From NCBI GenBank assembly GCA_963785815.1, contig CAWAWN010000002.1, forward strand, positions 1,054,001-1,118,000: a DNA stretch of 64,000 nucleotides, read 5' to 3'. The translations under genes and the position numbers were made by a program. A model generated the notes under the pieces. It did not search any database. It saw nothing but the letters and a program-made list of their open reading frames with translations, and was not told where the DNA came from. Each line of letters begins with the position of its first letter. Position 1 is the first letter of the stretch. The DNA comes from UBA4742 sp963785815. GTDB lineage: Bacteria; Actinomycetota; Acidimicrobiia; Acidimicrobiales; Acidimicrobilacustridaceae. Shown here in pieces: positions 26,529 to 35,388 of this stretch.

Positions 26529-27716
26529 TCAGATGGGCGCGGCCGGGCGCGGCTCGTGGTCGAGGCGAGCGAGGTCGGCCACCGCCGCGTCGACGTCGAC
26601 CCGGGGCACCGGCTGCGCCTGGGTGCAGTACACGTAGGCGGTGGCGCAGACGTCGTCGACCCGCTCGGCGATGCCCCAGGCCAGCATCTGGTCGTGGAAG
26701 CCGGGCAGCCAGCCCGCTCCTGCCGGGGGGTTGGTCCGCTCGTAGGCGGCCAGGGCCTGCTCCTGGCCGACGGCGAACGACTTGGCCCCGATCTGTTGGA
26801 GGGTGACGGTGAGGTCGCGCTCGAACATGATCGGGTCGAGCAGGTGCCAACGGTAGAAGCCGACGAACGCGGGGTTGGGCGGGCCTGCCGCTCCGGTCGG
26901 GGCGATCTCCTCGGGCTCGGCCGCCACGACCAGCGGGGCGCCGCTGTGCGCGCTGGCGAACCGGCCCAGACCCCAGGCGCTGCCGACGTAGTCCTCCAGG
27001 CCGGTGCCGCAGATGGTGGGCAGGTCCGCGTCCCCGTCCCGGTAGACCTTCACCTCGCCCTCGCCGTACCAGTCGGCGTCGTCGATGACCCGCACCCCGA
27101 CGTTGCAGCCCAGGAACCGGCCCGGGCCGACCAGGCCCTGGGCGATGGTGAAGTCGCGCCGCATCGTCGTGGGGTTCTCGCGGTGGAAGGTCGCGTGCAG
27201 CAGGCCGAGGTCGGCGGGCAGCGCGGCCTGGAGGGTGTAGTCGAGCTGGAAGTAGAGCATCGTGCCCTTCGACGAGCCGTTGGCGAGCTCGACCCGGATC
27301 GCCCGCCGGAAGGGCATGGGCAGGTAGCTGTTGAAGCCGCGGCCCTCGAGGATGGAGGTGAGGGCCGACTCGTAGGGCACCGGCCGACCGTGCGCCACCC
27401 CGAAGAAGTCAACCAGGGGCACCGAGATGCTGGGCTCGGCGGCCTCGTCGTAGAAGACCTCGAGCATCAGGGCGCGGAGGCGTTCGGGTCGACCCGGCAG
27501 GACCGTCAGCCAGAGGTGACGGACGATCCCCGGTCCCGGGACGTCGGCCAGCACGACCCGTTCACCGGCATCGACCCAGCGGCTCGGCGCGCCCTTGCGC
27601 CCCCCGTGCGCCGACCCACCCGCACCGCGCTCGCCCGTCGGGTTCTCGAAGGTGATGGCCCGGCTGTCGAGCGAGGGGTCGACGACCGCCGGGTTGGACG
27701 ACGCCCGGTCGATCAT
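26529..27716 (-). CDS. DUF2961 (GH172-like) protein
   Basis: The 395-residue protein resembles DUF2961 enzymes, now placed in glycoside hydrolase family 172, which act on fructose or arabinose polymers. Seen directly: IVRHLWLTV, LMLEVFYD, PLVDFFG, FNSYLPMPFR and TGLEDYVGSAW, all in family order. No signal peptide is evident, so it may act inside the cell. It overlaps the end of a small broken VOC-like frame upstream and runs toward the amidohydrolase at 26434. Confidence 0.75.
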   Translation of the reverse strand: MIDRASSNPAVVDPSLDSRAITFENPTGERGAGGSAHGGRKGAPSRWVDAGERVVLADVPGPGIVRHLWLTVLPGRPERLRALMLEVFYDEAAEPSISVPLVDFFGVAHGRPVPYESALTSILEGRGFNSYLPMPFRRAIRVELANGSSKGTMLYFQLDYTLQAALPADLGLLHATFHRENPTTMRRDFTIAQGLVGPGRFLGCNVGVRVIDDADWYGEGEVKVYRDGDADLPTICGTGLEDYVGSAWGLGRFASAHSGAPLVVAAEPEEIAPTGAAGPPNPAFVGFYRWHLLDPIMFERDLTVTLQQIGAKSFAVGQEQALAAYERTNPPAGAGWLPGFHDQMLAWGIAERVDDVCATAYVYCTQAQPVPRVDVDAAVADLARLDHEPRPAAPI

Positions 27717-27871
27717 GGGTCGACGGTCTCACGGCGTGTCATGTCCGCGGCCTCCGCGGGAGTTGGGCGAGGTGCACCAGCGAACGGTCGAGGTCCTCGA
27801 CCCAGCCGGTTCCGTCGATGGCGGCGAGCCGTCTTCAGGTCGGGGACGTTGATGCCGACGTGGCCCAGCAC
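27713..27871 (-). pseudogene. short VOC-domain-like remnant
   Basis: From a GTG at 27871 the frame starts LGHVGINVPDL, the typical first strand of a vicinal-oxygen-chelate domain. It then turns into low-complexity Arg/Pro residues for a total of only 52 codons. The rest of the domain is missing, so this looks like a truncated or frameshifted gene. It overlaps the DUF2961 start by 4 bp. Confidence 0.35.
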
Positions 27872-27919
27872 GTCCCCATCATGGCCGCTGGCCGTCGTGG
27901 TTCGCCGCCCGGTGGTCTG

Positions 27920-28483
27920 TCAGCGCGCCACGCGGTAGTGGAGGTAGACGACCCTCGAGCTGAACGTGCGGGTCTCGACCAGGTCGAGGTCGAACCGACG
28001 TTCCTGCTGGGGGAAGTAGGACGTGCCCCCGCCCACGAGCACCGGGTACACCCGGATGCGGTACTCGTCGATCAGGTCCGACGCGGCGGCCTGGGCCGCC
28101 AAGGTCGCGCCCCCGATGGCGATGTCGCCGTCCGCCGGCTCGACCCGCAACCGCTCGATCTCCTCGGCCACCCCGCTCGAGGCCAGCCGGGCATTGCCCT
28201 GCACCGACGACAGGGTGGTGGAGAACACCACCTTGGGGATGGCCTTCCACAACGCGGCCCACTCGAGCATGGCGTCGTCGAGCGACGGATCCTGCTCCGC
28301 CGTCTCCCAGTAGAGCATCGCCTCGTACAGCCGGCGGCCCATCAGGTGCACGCCGACGTGTCGGGTCTCGTCGGTGACGAAGCGGAAGACCTCATCGTCG
28401 GGCGCCGTCCAGTCGAACTGGCCGTCGGGCCCGGTGGTGTAGCCGTCCAGGGAGACGCCCATCGAGTAGGTCACGCGACGCAT
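27920..28483 (-). CDS. dihydrofolate-reductase-fold (RibD C-terminal type) protein
   Basis: The 187-residue protein begins MRRVTYSMGVSLDGY and carries FVTDETRHVGVHLMGRRLYE and DIAIGGATLAAQA, the NADPH-binding pattern of RibD-C-like reductases. Many such stand-alone proteins have unknown substrates. It lies 43 bp downstream of the metallo-beta-lactamase-fold gene, so it could be a distal member of the aromatic operon. Confidence 0.8.
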   Translation of the reverse strand: MRRVTYSMGVSLDGYTTGPDGQFDWTAPDDEVFRFVTDETRHVGVHLMGRRLYEAMLYWETAEQDPSLDDAMLEWAALWKAIPKVVFSTTLSSVQGNARLASSGVAEEIERLRVEPADGDIAIGGATLAAQAAASDLIDEYRIRVYPVLVGGGTSYFPQQERRFDLDLVETRTFSSRVVYLHYRVAR

Positions 28484-28526
28484 CAGAGGTCCTCCTCATG
28501 GCGGAAGGGTGCCGTGGACCGCCAGT

Positions 28527-29357
28527 TCACCAGGTTACGGTGGTGAGGTCGTCGCCCGCGATCAGCTCGCCCGCGAACCCACCCTGGCGAACCTCGGCGA
28601 CGAAGGGCTCGTAGCCCTCGAGCGGAGGCGGGATGAAGTGGGTCAGGGCCAGGTGCCTGACCCCGGCCCGCTCGGCGGCGGCGCCCAGGTCGACGGCGTC
28701 GGCGTGGTAGGCGGCGATGGCCTCGTAGTGGGTTCCCACCGCCGCCTCGGCGAAGGACCGCAGGCGCACCTCGTGGACCAGCACGTCCGCCCCGGTGGCC
28801 AGCTGCTCCACCTCGGCGCAGACGGTGGTGTCGCCGCTCACGACCACCGAACCCGATGGCCCGTCGATGCGGTAGGCGACCGCCGGGAGCACCGGCTCGT
28901 GGTGCACGGCCACCGCCCGGACGCGCACGTCGCCGTGCCGCCAGACCTCGGTGGCCGTCGGGCCGGCGTCGAAGGCAACCACCTCGACCGAGGGTGGGCC
29001 GCCGTGGCCGACGTGGTGGATGCGCACGGCGATGTCGTCCTGCCAGGGGTCCAGGAGGGTGCGGGCGAAGCGGGCGGTCGGCCCCTCGGGCGCCACGATG
29101 GTGGTGTGGTGGGCGCCCGCCACCCACCGCGACAGGACGAGGTCGCTCAGCCCGACCAGGTGGTCGGAGTGGTGGTGGGTGAGCAGGATCGCGTCGAGGC
29201 GGGGCAGCGGGGTCATCGAGCCGGCCAACCGCAGCACGGTGCCCCGCCCGGCGTCGACCTGCAACACCACGTCGTCGAGCTCGACCAGCGTCCCGGCCCC
29301 GGCTCGGGCCGGATCGGGCACGGGCACGCCGGTGCCGGTGAGCACGACCCGGTTCAC
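28527..29357 (-). CDS. metallo-beta-lactamase-fold hydrolase
   Basis: The 276-residue protein starts at a GTG overlapping the previous stop (GTGA). The metal-binding motif HHHSDH lies at 61-66 (His61, His63, Asp65, His66), a further VVVSGDTTVC holds the bridging aspartate, and ALTHFIPPP the late histidine. The overall form resembles RNase Z / arylsulfatase-type members. In this operon it may hydrolyse a ring-cleavage product or thioester. Confidence 0.82.
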   Translation of the reverse strand: MNRVVLTGTGVPVPDPARAGAGTLVELDDVVLQVDAGRGTVLRLAGSMTPLPRLDAILLTHHHSDHLVGLSDLVLSRWVAGAHHTTIVAPEGPTARFARTLLDPWQDDIAVRIHHVGHGGPPSVEVVAFDAGPTATEVWRHGDVRVRAVAVHHEPVLPAVAYRIDGPSGSVVVSGDTTVCAEVEQLATGADVLVHEVRLRSFAEAAVGTHYEAIAAYHADAVDLGAAAERAGVRHLALTHFIPPPLEGYEPFVAEVRQGGFAGELIAGDDLTTVTW

Positions 29358-30193
29358 GACCCGCCCCCGACGCAGTGGTTGCGGATGGTGCCGATGCCTT
29401 CGATCCAGCTCTCCAGCACCTGGCCGGGGCGCAGCGCCCGCGGCGGCTGGCGCGCCATGCCCACCCCGGCCGGCGTGCCGGTGAAGATCACGTCCCCGGG
29501 CAGCAGCGGCAGCACCGACGAGAGCTCGGCCACCAGTGGCGCCACGCCGAAGATGAGGTCGTTGGTGCGCGCCTCCTGCACCACCTCGCCGTCGACGCGA
29601 CAGCCCAGGGCCAGGTCGTCGGGATCGGGCACCTCGTCGGGCGTGACCAGCCACGGCCCCATGGGGCCGTAGCCGCGCCGGGACTTGCCCAGCGAGAACT
29701 GCATGCCGGCCGCGAACTGCAGCGTCCGGTCGCTGATGTCCTGGCCGATGGTCAGCCCGGCGATGTGCGACCAGGCGTCGGCCTCGTCGACCCGGTCGGC
29801 GCGCCGGCCGATCACGGCCACCAGCTCGACCTCCCAGTCGACCGTGTCGCCCACGATCTCCACGTCGTCGAACGGCCCGGCCAGCGAGGTTGGGAACTTG
29901 GTGAAGGTGGCGGGCACCTCAGGGATGGCCATGCCCGACTCCTCGGCGTGGCTGCGGTAGTTGAGGCCGATGGCGAAGACCTGCCTCGGCTCGGGCACCG
30001 GGCATCGCAGCCGGACCGGGTCGAGGGCCCCGGTCGGCGCGTCCACCTGGCCGGCCCAGTCGACCAGCGCAGCCCAGTCGTGGAACGCCGACATGGGATC
30101 GGGACCGAACCGTCCGCCCGAGGCGGTGGCCACATCGGCCACCCCGTCGGCGAGGACCAGGGCCAGGCGGCCGTCGTGGTTGGCGAGCTTCAT
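29354..30193 (-). CDS. fumarylacetoacetate hydrolase-family protein
   Basis: The 279-residue protein has FAIGLNYRSHAEESG, WEVELVAVIGRRADRV and PGDVIFTGTPAGVGM, the conserved blocks of this family; the Glu pair binds the metal. Family members hydrolyse or decarboxylate dicarbonyl acids made during aromatic ring cleavage. The start overlaps the monooxygenase stop (ATGA), and its own stop overlaps the next gene. Confidence 0.88.
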   Translation of the reverse strand: MKLANHDGRLALVLADGVADVATASGGRFGPDPMSAFHDWAALVDWAGQVDAPTGALDPVRLRCPVPEPRQVFAIGLNYRSHAEESGMAIPEVPATFTKFPTSLAGPFDDVEIVGDTVDWEVELVAVIGRRADRVDEADAWSHIAGLTIGQDISDRTLQFAAGMQFSLGKSRRGYGPMGPWLVTPDEVPDPDDLALGCRVDGEVVQEARTNDLIFGVAPLVAELSSVLPLLPGDVIFTGTPAGVGMARQPPRALRPGQVLESWIEGIGTIRNHCVGGGS

Positions 30194-31800
30194 GAGGGTC
30201 TCCCGGGTGTGGTTCTGGCGCCGGCCGGCGGGGCCGCCAGCCGGTGGCGGAGGGCGGCCAGCAGCTCGGCCGCGCCGTGGCGGTCGGCTGCGGTGCCGAA
30301 CAGGTGGAAGTCGGGTCGTTGCAGGGCCCAGCGCAAGTCGTGGGCCGCGAACCAGGCCGCCAGGTCCGGCGAGAGGTCGCCGACCTCGACGCGTGCCCCG
30401 CCGATGGTGGCGAACCAGTCGGCCAGGGTCGGATCCAGCTGGTCGGCGGCCGGGTCGGTGGTCACCAGTCGGAAGCCGGCGCCGTGGACGTCGTCGAAGA
30501 GCCGGCCGTCCAGGCGGCCCTGGGGGAACTGCTCGCCGGCCATGGGCGAGTCGATCTGCACCACGCCGGTGCCGATGCCGGGCAGGTCCGGCGCGTCGCT
30601 CACCCCGCCTTCGTAGCCGGCCACCATGGCCTCGTCGCGGGCCGCGGCCTCGGCCGGGTCGGGCACGCAGATGACCTGGCCCAGCTCGATGGAGAGGTCG
30701 ACCGCGGCGCGGGCACTGGGCCGTCGTTCCTCGTCGTAGGTGGCCAGCAGGTCCGGATCGGCCTGGCCGCCGAGCACCAGGTCCAGCTTCCAGGCCAGGT
30801 TGGCCGCGTCACGGATCCCCGCACACATGCCCTGCCCGGCGAACGGGGGCATCTGGTGGGCGGCGTCTCCGGCCAGGAAGCTCCGACCGACCTGCCACCG
30901 CTGCGCCACCCGAGCCTGGAAGGTGTAGACGGCGTGGCGTTCGAGGCGGGCGTTGCCCGGGTGCACGTCCCACGGCTCGAGCAGCTTCCAGGCCCGCGCC
31001 GGTTGGTTGAGGTCCTCGATGGGCTCGTCGGGCAGGCGCATGAACTCCCAGCGGCGACGACCCGGTCCGCCCGACACCGCAGTGGTGGGCCGGGCAGGAT
31101 CGCAGACCTGCAGGTTCAGCGGGTCGAACACCCGGGGCGGCTCGAGGATGACGTCCACGATGAGCCAGTCGTAGAAGAACCCGCGGTCCTCGATGGGCAC
31201 CTGCAGCAGGTCACGGATCGTCGAGTTGGCGCCGTCGCAGCCGACCAGGTAGCGGGTCCGCAGCTCGGTGGCCTGGTCGGTGACGTCCACCAGCGAGCCT
31301 TCTGGGTCGCGCCCGACCGGGACGCAGCCGATGGCGACGCCGTCGTCGACCTCGTCGATCGACCGCACCCGCATACCGCGTCGGACCTCGAGCGTGGGCA
31401 GCGACGCGGCCCGCCGGTCCAGCAGCCGCTCGAGGTCGGGCTGGCAGAACATCGACGAGAACGGCCAACCCGAGGCCGCGGTGCCGATCCGACCGAAGCG
31501 CAGCAGCGTCTGACCGCTGGCGCTCTGCCACTCGTAGACCTCGGCCGGCTCCGAGATCGCCCGCAGCTCGTCGCCGATGCCGCACGACTGCAGGAGCCGG
31601 CCCACCTCGTGGTCGAAGTGCACGGCACGGGGAAGCTGGTACGGGCGGGGCCGCTGCTCGATCACCACCACCGAGCGGCCGCGCTGGGCCAGCAGGATGC
31701 CGAGCACGAGGCCGACGGGTCCGGCGCCCACGATGGCCACGTCGACGCCGGCTCCGCCCGGCGCGACGTCGCCGGATGTGTCCTGGGGGGTCGGGGTCAT
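30190..31800 (-). CDS. FAD-dependent aromatic hydroxylase (MhpA-like)
   Basis: The 536-residue flavoprotein has the dinucleotide loop VAIVGAGPVG (21-30) and the FAD-ribityl motif AGDAAHQMPPFAGQG about 60% along. A C-terminal thioredoxin-like domain follows, as in 3-(3-hydroxyphenyl)propionate and phenol hydroxylases. It would add a hydroxyl group to a phenolic ring to create the catechol-type substrate for the dioxygenase encoded just upstream. Start and stop both overlap their neighbours by 4 bp. Confidence 0.88.
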   Translation of the reverse strand: MTPTPQDTSGDVAPGGAGVDVAIVGAGPVGLVLGILLAQRGRSVVVIEQRPRPYQLPRAVHFDHEVGRLLQSCGIGDELRAISEPAEVYEWQSASGQTLLRFGRIGTAASGWPFSSMFCQPDLERLLDRRAASLPTLEVRRGMRVRSIDEVDDGVAIGCVPVGRDPEGSLVDVTDQATELRTRYLVGCDGANSTIRDLLQVPIEDRGFFYDWLIVDVILEPPRVFDPLNLQVCDPARPTTAVSGGPGRRRWEFMRLPDEPIEDLNQPARAWKLLEPWDVHPGNARLERHAVYTFQARVAQRWQVGRSFLAGDAAHQMPPFAGQGMCAGIRDAANLAWKLDLVLGGQADPDLLATYDEERRPSARAAVDLSIELGQVICVPDPAEAAARDEAMVAGYEGGVSDAPDLPGIGTGVVQIDSPMAGEQFPQGRLDGRLFDDVHGAGFRLVTTDPAADQLDPTLADWFATIGGARVEVGDLSPDLAAWFAAHDLRWALQRPDFHLFGTAADRHGAAELLAALRHRLAAPPAGARTTPGRPS

Positions 31801-32687
31801 GCCGAGCGCAGCGGCTGGTGGCCCCAGCTGCTGATGGCGTCGTAGCGGCGGTTCTCGTCCCACCCGTCGTTGATGACCCGGGCGCCGTAGCCGACCTCGA
31901 TCTGGAACCCGACCGGCGTCTGGAAGTAGAAGCTGAACATGCCGTCGTTGTCGTGGCGGCCGAGTCCGTTGGGGATGGCGAGATCCGAGTCCCACACCCG
32001 ATCGAAGGCGGCGCCCACGTCGTCGCGCACCCTGGTCTCGAACATGATGTGGTGCAGCTGCTGAGGGACCTCGAACGGGACCAGGGCCACGGCCAGGGTG
32101 TGGTGCCGCTCGTTGCAGTGGAAGAAGCGCACCTCCAACGGGATGCCCGGGGCCAGCTCGGTCTCGATCCAGTCGGACTGGCCGAACCCGAGGCCGTCGA
32201 CCAGGAACCGGCTGGCGGCGTCGAGGTCCTGGGTGGCGAACACGGCGTGGCCGAAGCCGACGCCGTCGGTGAGGAACCCGCCAGGCATCAAGGCCGACTG
32301 GAACGGGGTGCCGGCGTCCTCGAGGCCCACGACCAGTTCGACGTCGACCCCCCACGGTGCGGTGGTGCGGGCCAGGCGCGCCACCCGCCGCTCGGCCGCC
32401 TCCGCGGCGGTCCCGTCGGCCACCTCCACCCCGACGGCCTCCAGCCGGGCCCGGGTGGCCTCGAAGGCACCGGTGTCGACGGCCTCGATGCCGATGGCCA
32501 CGGCGTCGTTGGCCGGCCCGGTCTGCACGACCAGGCGTTGGGCGCGCCCGTCGTCGCGCCAGGTGGCGGCGCCGGCCGGGGTCGGATCACCGGGGACCAG
32601 GCCGACCATGTCGGCGAAGACCGGGGTGAGCACCGCGGGGTCGGGCACCTCCAGCACGAGGTAGCCGAGCTCGATGTGATGGTCCAT
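31797..32687 (-). CDS. extradiol ring-cleavage dioxygenase (VOC), possible independent start
   Basis: If translated from the ATG at 32687 (GAGAGG lies 8 nt upstream) the product is a 296-residue two-domain type I extradiol dioxygenase. Iron ligands fit His147 (VGFGHAVFAT), His212 or His213 (QLHHIMFE) and Glu264 (FQIEVGYG), close to the positions known in BphC-type enzymes. It opens catechol rings next to the hydroxyl pair. It overlaps the monooxygenase start (ATGA). The same residues form the C-terminal half of the longer frame. Confidence 0.7.
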   Translation of the reverse strand: MDHHIELGYLVLEVPDPAVLTPVFADMVGLVPGDPTPAGAATWRDDGRAQRLVVQTGPANDAVAIGIEAVDTGAFEATRARLEAVGVEVADGTAAEAAERRVARLARTTAPWGVDVELVVGLEDAGTPFQSALMPGGFLTDGVGFGHAVFATQDLDAASRFLVDGLGFGQSDWIETELAPGIPLEVRFFHCNERHHTLAVALVPFEVPQQLHHIMFETRVRDDVGAAFDRVWDSDLAIPNGLGRHDNDGMFSFYFQTPVGFQIEVGYGARVINDGWDENRRYDAISSWGHQPLRSA

Positions 32688-33722
32688 GGGACGTTCCTCT
32701 CGGTGGTGGGTCAGCCTGTCGGCGTCGGCGTCGGCGTCGGCGTCGTGTCGGGGCGGCGCGGCGGGCAGGGTCGCGAGGCGGGGGAAGAGCCGCCGGGTGT
32801 TGGCGGCCAGGGCGTCGAGCAGCGAGCCCGGGGGGTTCCCGGCCTGGTCCAGCTGGCGGCGGCTGGCCGCCACCGCGAACTCGGGCGTGAAGGGGTTGTC
32901 GCTGCCGTAGTGCAGGTGGTCGAGGGCGGTGAGGGTCAGCAGGGCGTCGAGCTGGCGCGGCAGCGGGTACCCGGCCAGGTCGAAGTGGAGGCGACCGAGA
33001 TCGGCCAGCACGTCGACTGCGGGGTCCACGTCGAGCAGCAGGGAGAACACGTTGACCCGATCGGCGACCATGGGCAGGGTGGCGCCGGCGTGGGGGACGA
33101 TGAGCTCGATCCCCGGGCACCGGGCCACCGTCCCGTTCAGCACCAGGTCGACCACCGCCCGCGTGGTGTCGAACAGGAACTCGATCATGGGTCGGGGCCG
33201 ACCCAGCGAGGTGTGGGCCCAGCACGGCGGCGAGGTGGGGTGTATGAACACCCGGGCGTGGCGCCGGTCGAGCTCACGCCAGATGGGACGGAGGTCGTCG
33301 TCGCCCACGTAGGTGCCGTCGACGTTGGTCAACAGCGCGAACCCGTCCGCGTCCAGGTGGTCGCAGCAGTGGGCGATCTCGGCCATGGCCGCGTCGACGT
33401 CGGGCAGCGGGAGCGAGGCCAGCAGGCCGAACCGGCCGGGGTGGTCGACCACGGCGCGCCGTCCCGCCTCGTTGACGGCGCGCGTGAGGTCGCGGGTGCC
33501 AGCCCAGTCGTCCGGTCCGCCCAGGTGGACGCCGGGCGACGAGATCGAGAGCAAGGAGGTGGCGATCCCCAACCGGTCCATGACGGCCACGTGCTCGCCC
33601 GCCGACCACTCGGGGATGTGGGGGAAGCCGTCGGGCTGGGTGTGGCCGTGGTCGGCCAAGGCCTGGCGGTAGAAGTCCGGCAGGTGGTGGGCGTGGACGT
33701 CGACCAGCGCGGCGCCGCTCAC
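31797..33722 (-). CDS. amidohydrolase fused in frame to extradiol dioxygenase
   Basis: From the GTG at 33722 one frame of 641 codons runs without a stop through an amidohydrolase (about residues 1-325) into a vicinal-oxygen-chelate dioxygenase (from residue 346). The amidohydrolase has VDVHAHH (His10, His12), IVPHAGAT and HYGSDNPF, similar to ACMSD-type decarboxylases. The join is a linker with Asp-Ala repeats coded by four GTCGGC units (32718-32741). An internal ATG at 32687 has its own ribosome site, so the dioxygenase may also be made separately. The start overlaps the upstream hydrolase stop (GTGA). A true bifunctional protein, a lost stop codon or a sequencing error are all possible. Confidence 0.65.
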   Translation of the reverse strand: MSGAALVDVHAHHLPDFYRQALADHGHTQPDGFPHIPEWSAGEHVAVMDRLGIATSLLSISSPGVHLGGPDDWAGTRDLTRAVNEAGRRAVVDHPGRFGLLASLPLPDVDAAMAEIAHCCDHLDADGFALLTNVDGTYVGDDDLRPIWRELDRRHARVFIHPTSPPCWAHTSLGRPRPMIEFLFDTTRAVVDLVLNGTVARCPGIELIVPHAGATLPMVADRVNVFSLLLDVDPAVDVLADLGRLHFDLAGYPLPRQLDALLTLTALDHLHYGSDNPFTPEFAVAASRRQLDQAGNPPGSLLDALAANTRRLFPRLATLPAAPPRHDADADADADRLTHHREERPMDHHIELGYLVLEVPDPAVLTPVFADMVGLVPGDPTPAGAATWRDDGRAQRLVVQTGPANDAVAIGIEAVDTGAFEATRARLEAVGVEVADGTAAEAAERRVARLARTTAPWGVDVELVVGLEDAGTPFQSALMPGGFLTDGVGFGHAVFATQDLDAASRFLVDGLGFGQSDWIETELAPGIPLEVRFFHCNERHHTLAVALVPFEVPQQLHHIMFETRVRDDVGAAFDRVWDSDLAIPNGLGRHDNDGMFSFYFQTPVGFQIEVGYGARVINDGWDENRRYDAISSWGHQPLRSA

Positions 33723-34672
33723 ACGTCGAGCCCCTGCACCCAGTCGAGCAACGTCTCGACGTAGAGCTCGGGGCGTTCGCCGTGCATCGAGTGGCCCACG
33801 TCGGGGAACGATCGGTAGGTGACGTCCACACCGGCGCCCTCCAGCAACGTACGGGCCCGGGCCGCCTGCTGGTCGGACATGGCGCCGAACAGGAAGCCGG
33901 TGTCGTCGTCGGCCATCCGCATGTGGTGGGTGAGCAGCACGGCGGGCGCCTTGACCTGGCGCAGCATCTGGTCGTGGTCGCACGAGGCGCCGACCGTGCC
34001 CGTCCAGAAGGCGCGGCCCCACTCCGGGTCGTACTCCTTCAGGTTCTGCGGGGGGTCGTCGGGGACCGGGAAGGCGCCCAGCGGCGGCGGCAAACGGTCG
34101 GGCGCCGCCGCCCGCATGGCGTCCCACGCCCCGATCGACCACTGGTCGCCCAGGTAGGTGCTCCAAAGGTCGAAGATCGGGCCGATGCACTGGCGGATGC
34201 CGGGCCCGAGCGCCGGTCGCACCTCGGAGGTGAACAGCGGCGGGTCCTCGTAGAGCGCGGCGCGGACCTGGCCGGGCTTGGCGTAGGCCGACAGCCAGGC
34301 CGACAGCACGCCGCCTGAGGACAGGCCGCTCACCAGGGTGGGGCGACCGATGGCCACGTCGATGAAGCGAACCAGGTCGTTGCCCAGGTTGTCGAGGGTG
34401 TAGCGGCCCGGGGTGCGGGTGCTGCGCCCCTGGCCACGCAGGTCGACGGCGAACACCTGGAAGTGCTCGGCCAGCAGGCCGATGGCCTGCTCGTAGCCCC
34501 ACCACGACTCGGTCTGTCCGGGGATCAGCAGCAACGCGGGCGAGGACGGGTCGCCGGCGATGGCGTGGTTCATCTCGATCTCGCCCAGGTCGACGACCTG
34601 CTCGGTGAACGGGTGGGAGACGTAGGTCTCGTCGGGGTCGTGGGGACCGTACCGGGCGCGGTGATCAGCCAT
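33719..34672 (-). CDS. alpha/beta hydrolase (C-C hydrolase candidate)
   Basis: The 317-residue protein has the alpha/beta hydrolase core LLLIPGQTESWW, nucleophile GLSSGG (Ser118) and a late histidine in FPDVGHSMHG. In meta-cleavage pathways such hydrolases split the ring-opened product. It is the first enzyme gene after the GntR regulator (45 bp gap) and overlaps the amidohydrolase start by 4 bp. The specific substrate is not predictable. Confidence 0.82.
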   Translation of the reverse strand: MADHRARYGPHDPDETYVSHPFTEQVVDLGEIEMNHAIAGDPSSPALLLIPGQTESWWGYEQAIGLLAEHFQVFAVDLRGQGRSTRTPGRYTLDNLGNDLVRFIDVAIGRPTLVSGLSSGGVLSAWLSAYAKPGQVRAALYEDPPLFTSEVRPALGPGIRQCIGPIFDLWSTYLGDQWSIGAWDAMRAAAPDRLPPPLGAFPVPDDPPQNLKEYDPEWGRAFWTGTVGASCDHDQMLRQVKAPAVLLTHHMRMADDDTGFLFGAMSDQQAARARTLLEGAGVDVTYRSFPDVGHSMHGERPELYVETLLDWVQGLDV

Positions 34673-34717
34673 GCATCCATCTCCTGGGCAGTGCGGTCCG
34701 GCCGCGGCCGGATGGGT

Positions 34718-35362
34718 TCAGCCTTGGGTCGCCTCGTCCTCGATGAGCTCGAGGGTCCGACGCAGGTGGGCCTCCTGCAGGGCGACGCAACCGTCGATGT
34801 CGCCGCGCACCGCGGCCCGGCACAGAGCGCGGTGCTCGTCCTTGGGGTGGCGACGGGTGGGCTGGCCGGCCGCCGAGGCCACCTGGTACAGCCGGGAGGC
34901 GTCGGCCAGCTGGTCGACGAACCGGCGCAGCCAGCGCGACGGGCAGCGGCCCTGCAGGACGCGGTGGAAGCGGGCGTGCGCCTCGACCGCGGCGGGCAGG
35001 TCCGGGGCGGCGCGGAAGGCCTCGAAGGCATCCTGCACCTCACGCCGGTGGTCGGCATCAGAGTGCTCGAGGGACTGGCGCAGGCACAAGGGGTCGAGCA
35101 GGAGGCGCAGCTCGTAGATCTCGGTGGCGTCCTGCACCGACATCTGGGTCACGCGAGCCCCGCGTTGGGGTGGGAGCTCGACCAGCCCGTCCGAGGCCAG
35201 GCGTTGGAACGCCTCCCGCAGCGGGGTGGCGCTGACGTCCCATCGCTGGGCCAGGTGGTCGGCCCGCAGCCGCTGACCCGGTTCCAACTCGCCGTCGAGG
35301 ATGGCGGCGCGCAGCCGATCCTCGACCCAGTCCGATCGGGTGCCCGGGGCGCTGGTCGACAT
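34718..35362 (-). CDS. GntR-family regulator (FCD type)
   Basis: The 214-residue protein has an N-terminal winged-helix domain, with QRLRADHLAQRWDVSATPLREAFQRL, and a helical C-terminal domain of the FCD/FadR type with conserved Asp/His positions (YELRLLLDPLCLR, HARFHRVLQ). It is the promoter-proximal gene of the aromatic operon and probably responds to an organic acid from the pathway. An AT-rich imperfect palindrome lies 26 bp before its start. Confidence 0.87.
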   Translation of the reverse strand: MSTSAPGTRSDWVEDRLRAAILDGELEPGQRLRADHLAQRWDVSATPLREAFQRLASDGLVELPPQRGARVTQMSVQDATEIYELRLLLDPLCLRQSLEHSDADHRREVQDAFEAFRAAPDLPAAVEAHARFHRVLQGRCPSRWLRRFVDQLADASRLYQVASAAGQPTRRHPKDEHRALCRAAVRGDIDGCVALQEAHLRRTLELIEDEATQG

Positions 35363-35388
35363 GGTCGACAGCCTAGCTCAGACTGACG

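Noticed and set aside
32718..32741. GTCGGC repeat as a regulatory microsatellite
   Set aside because: The unit length is a multiple of three, so copy-number change would not shift the frame; it is noted only as the fusion linker.
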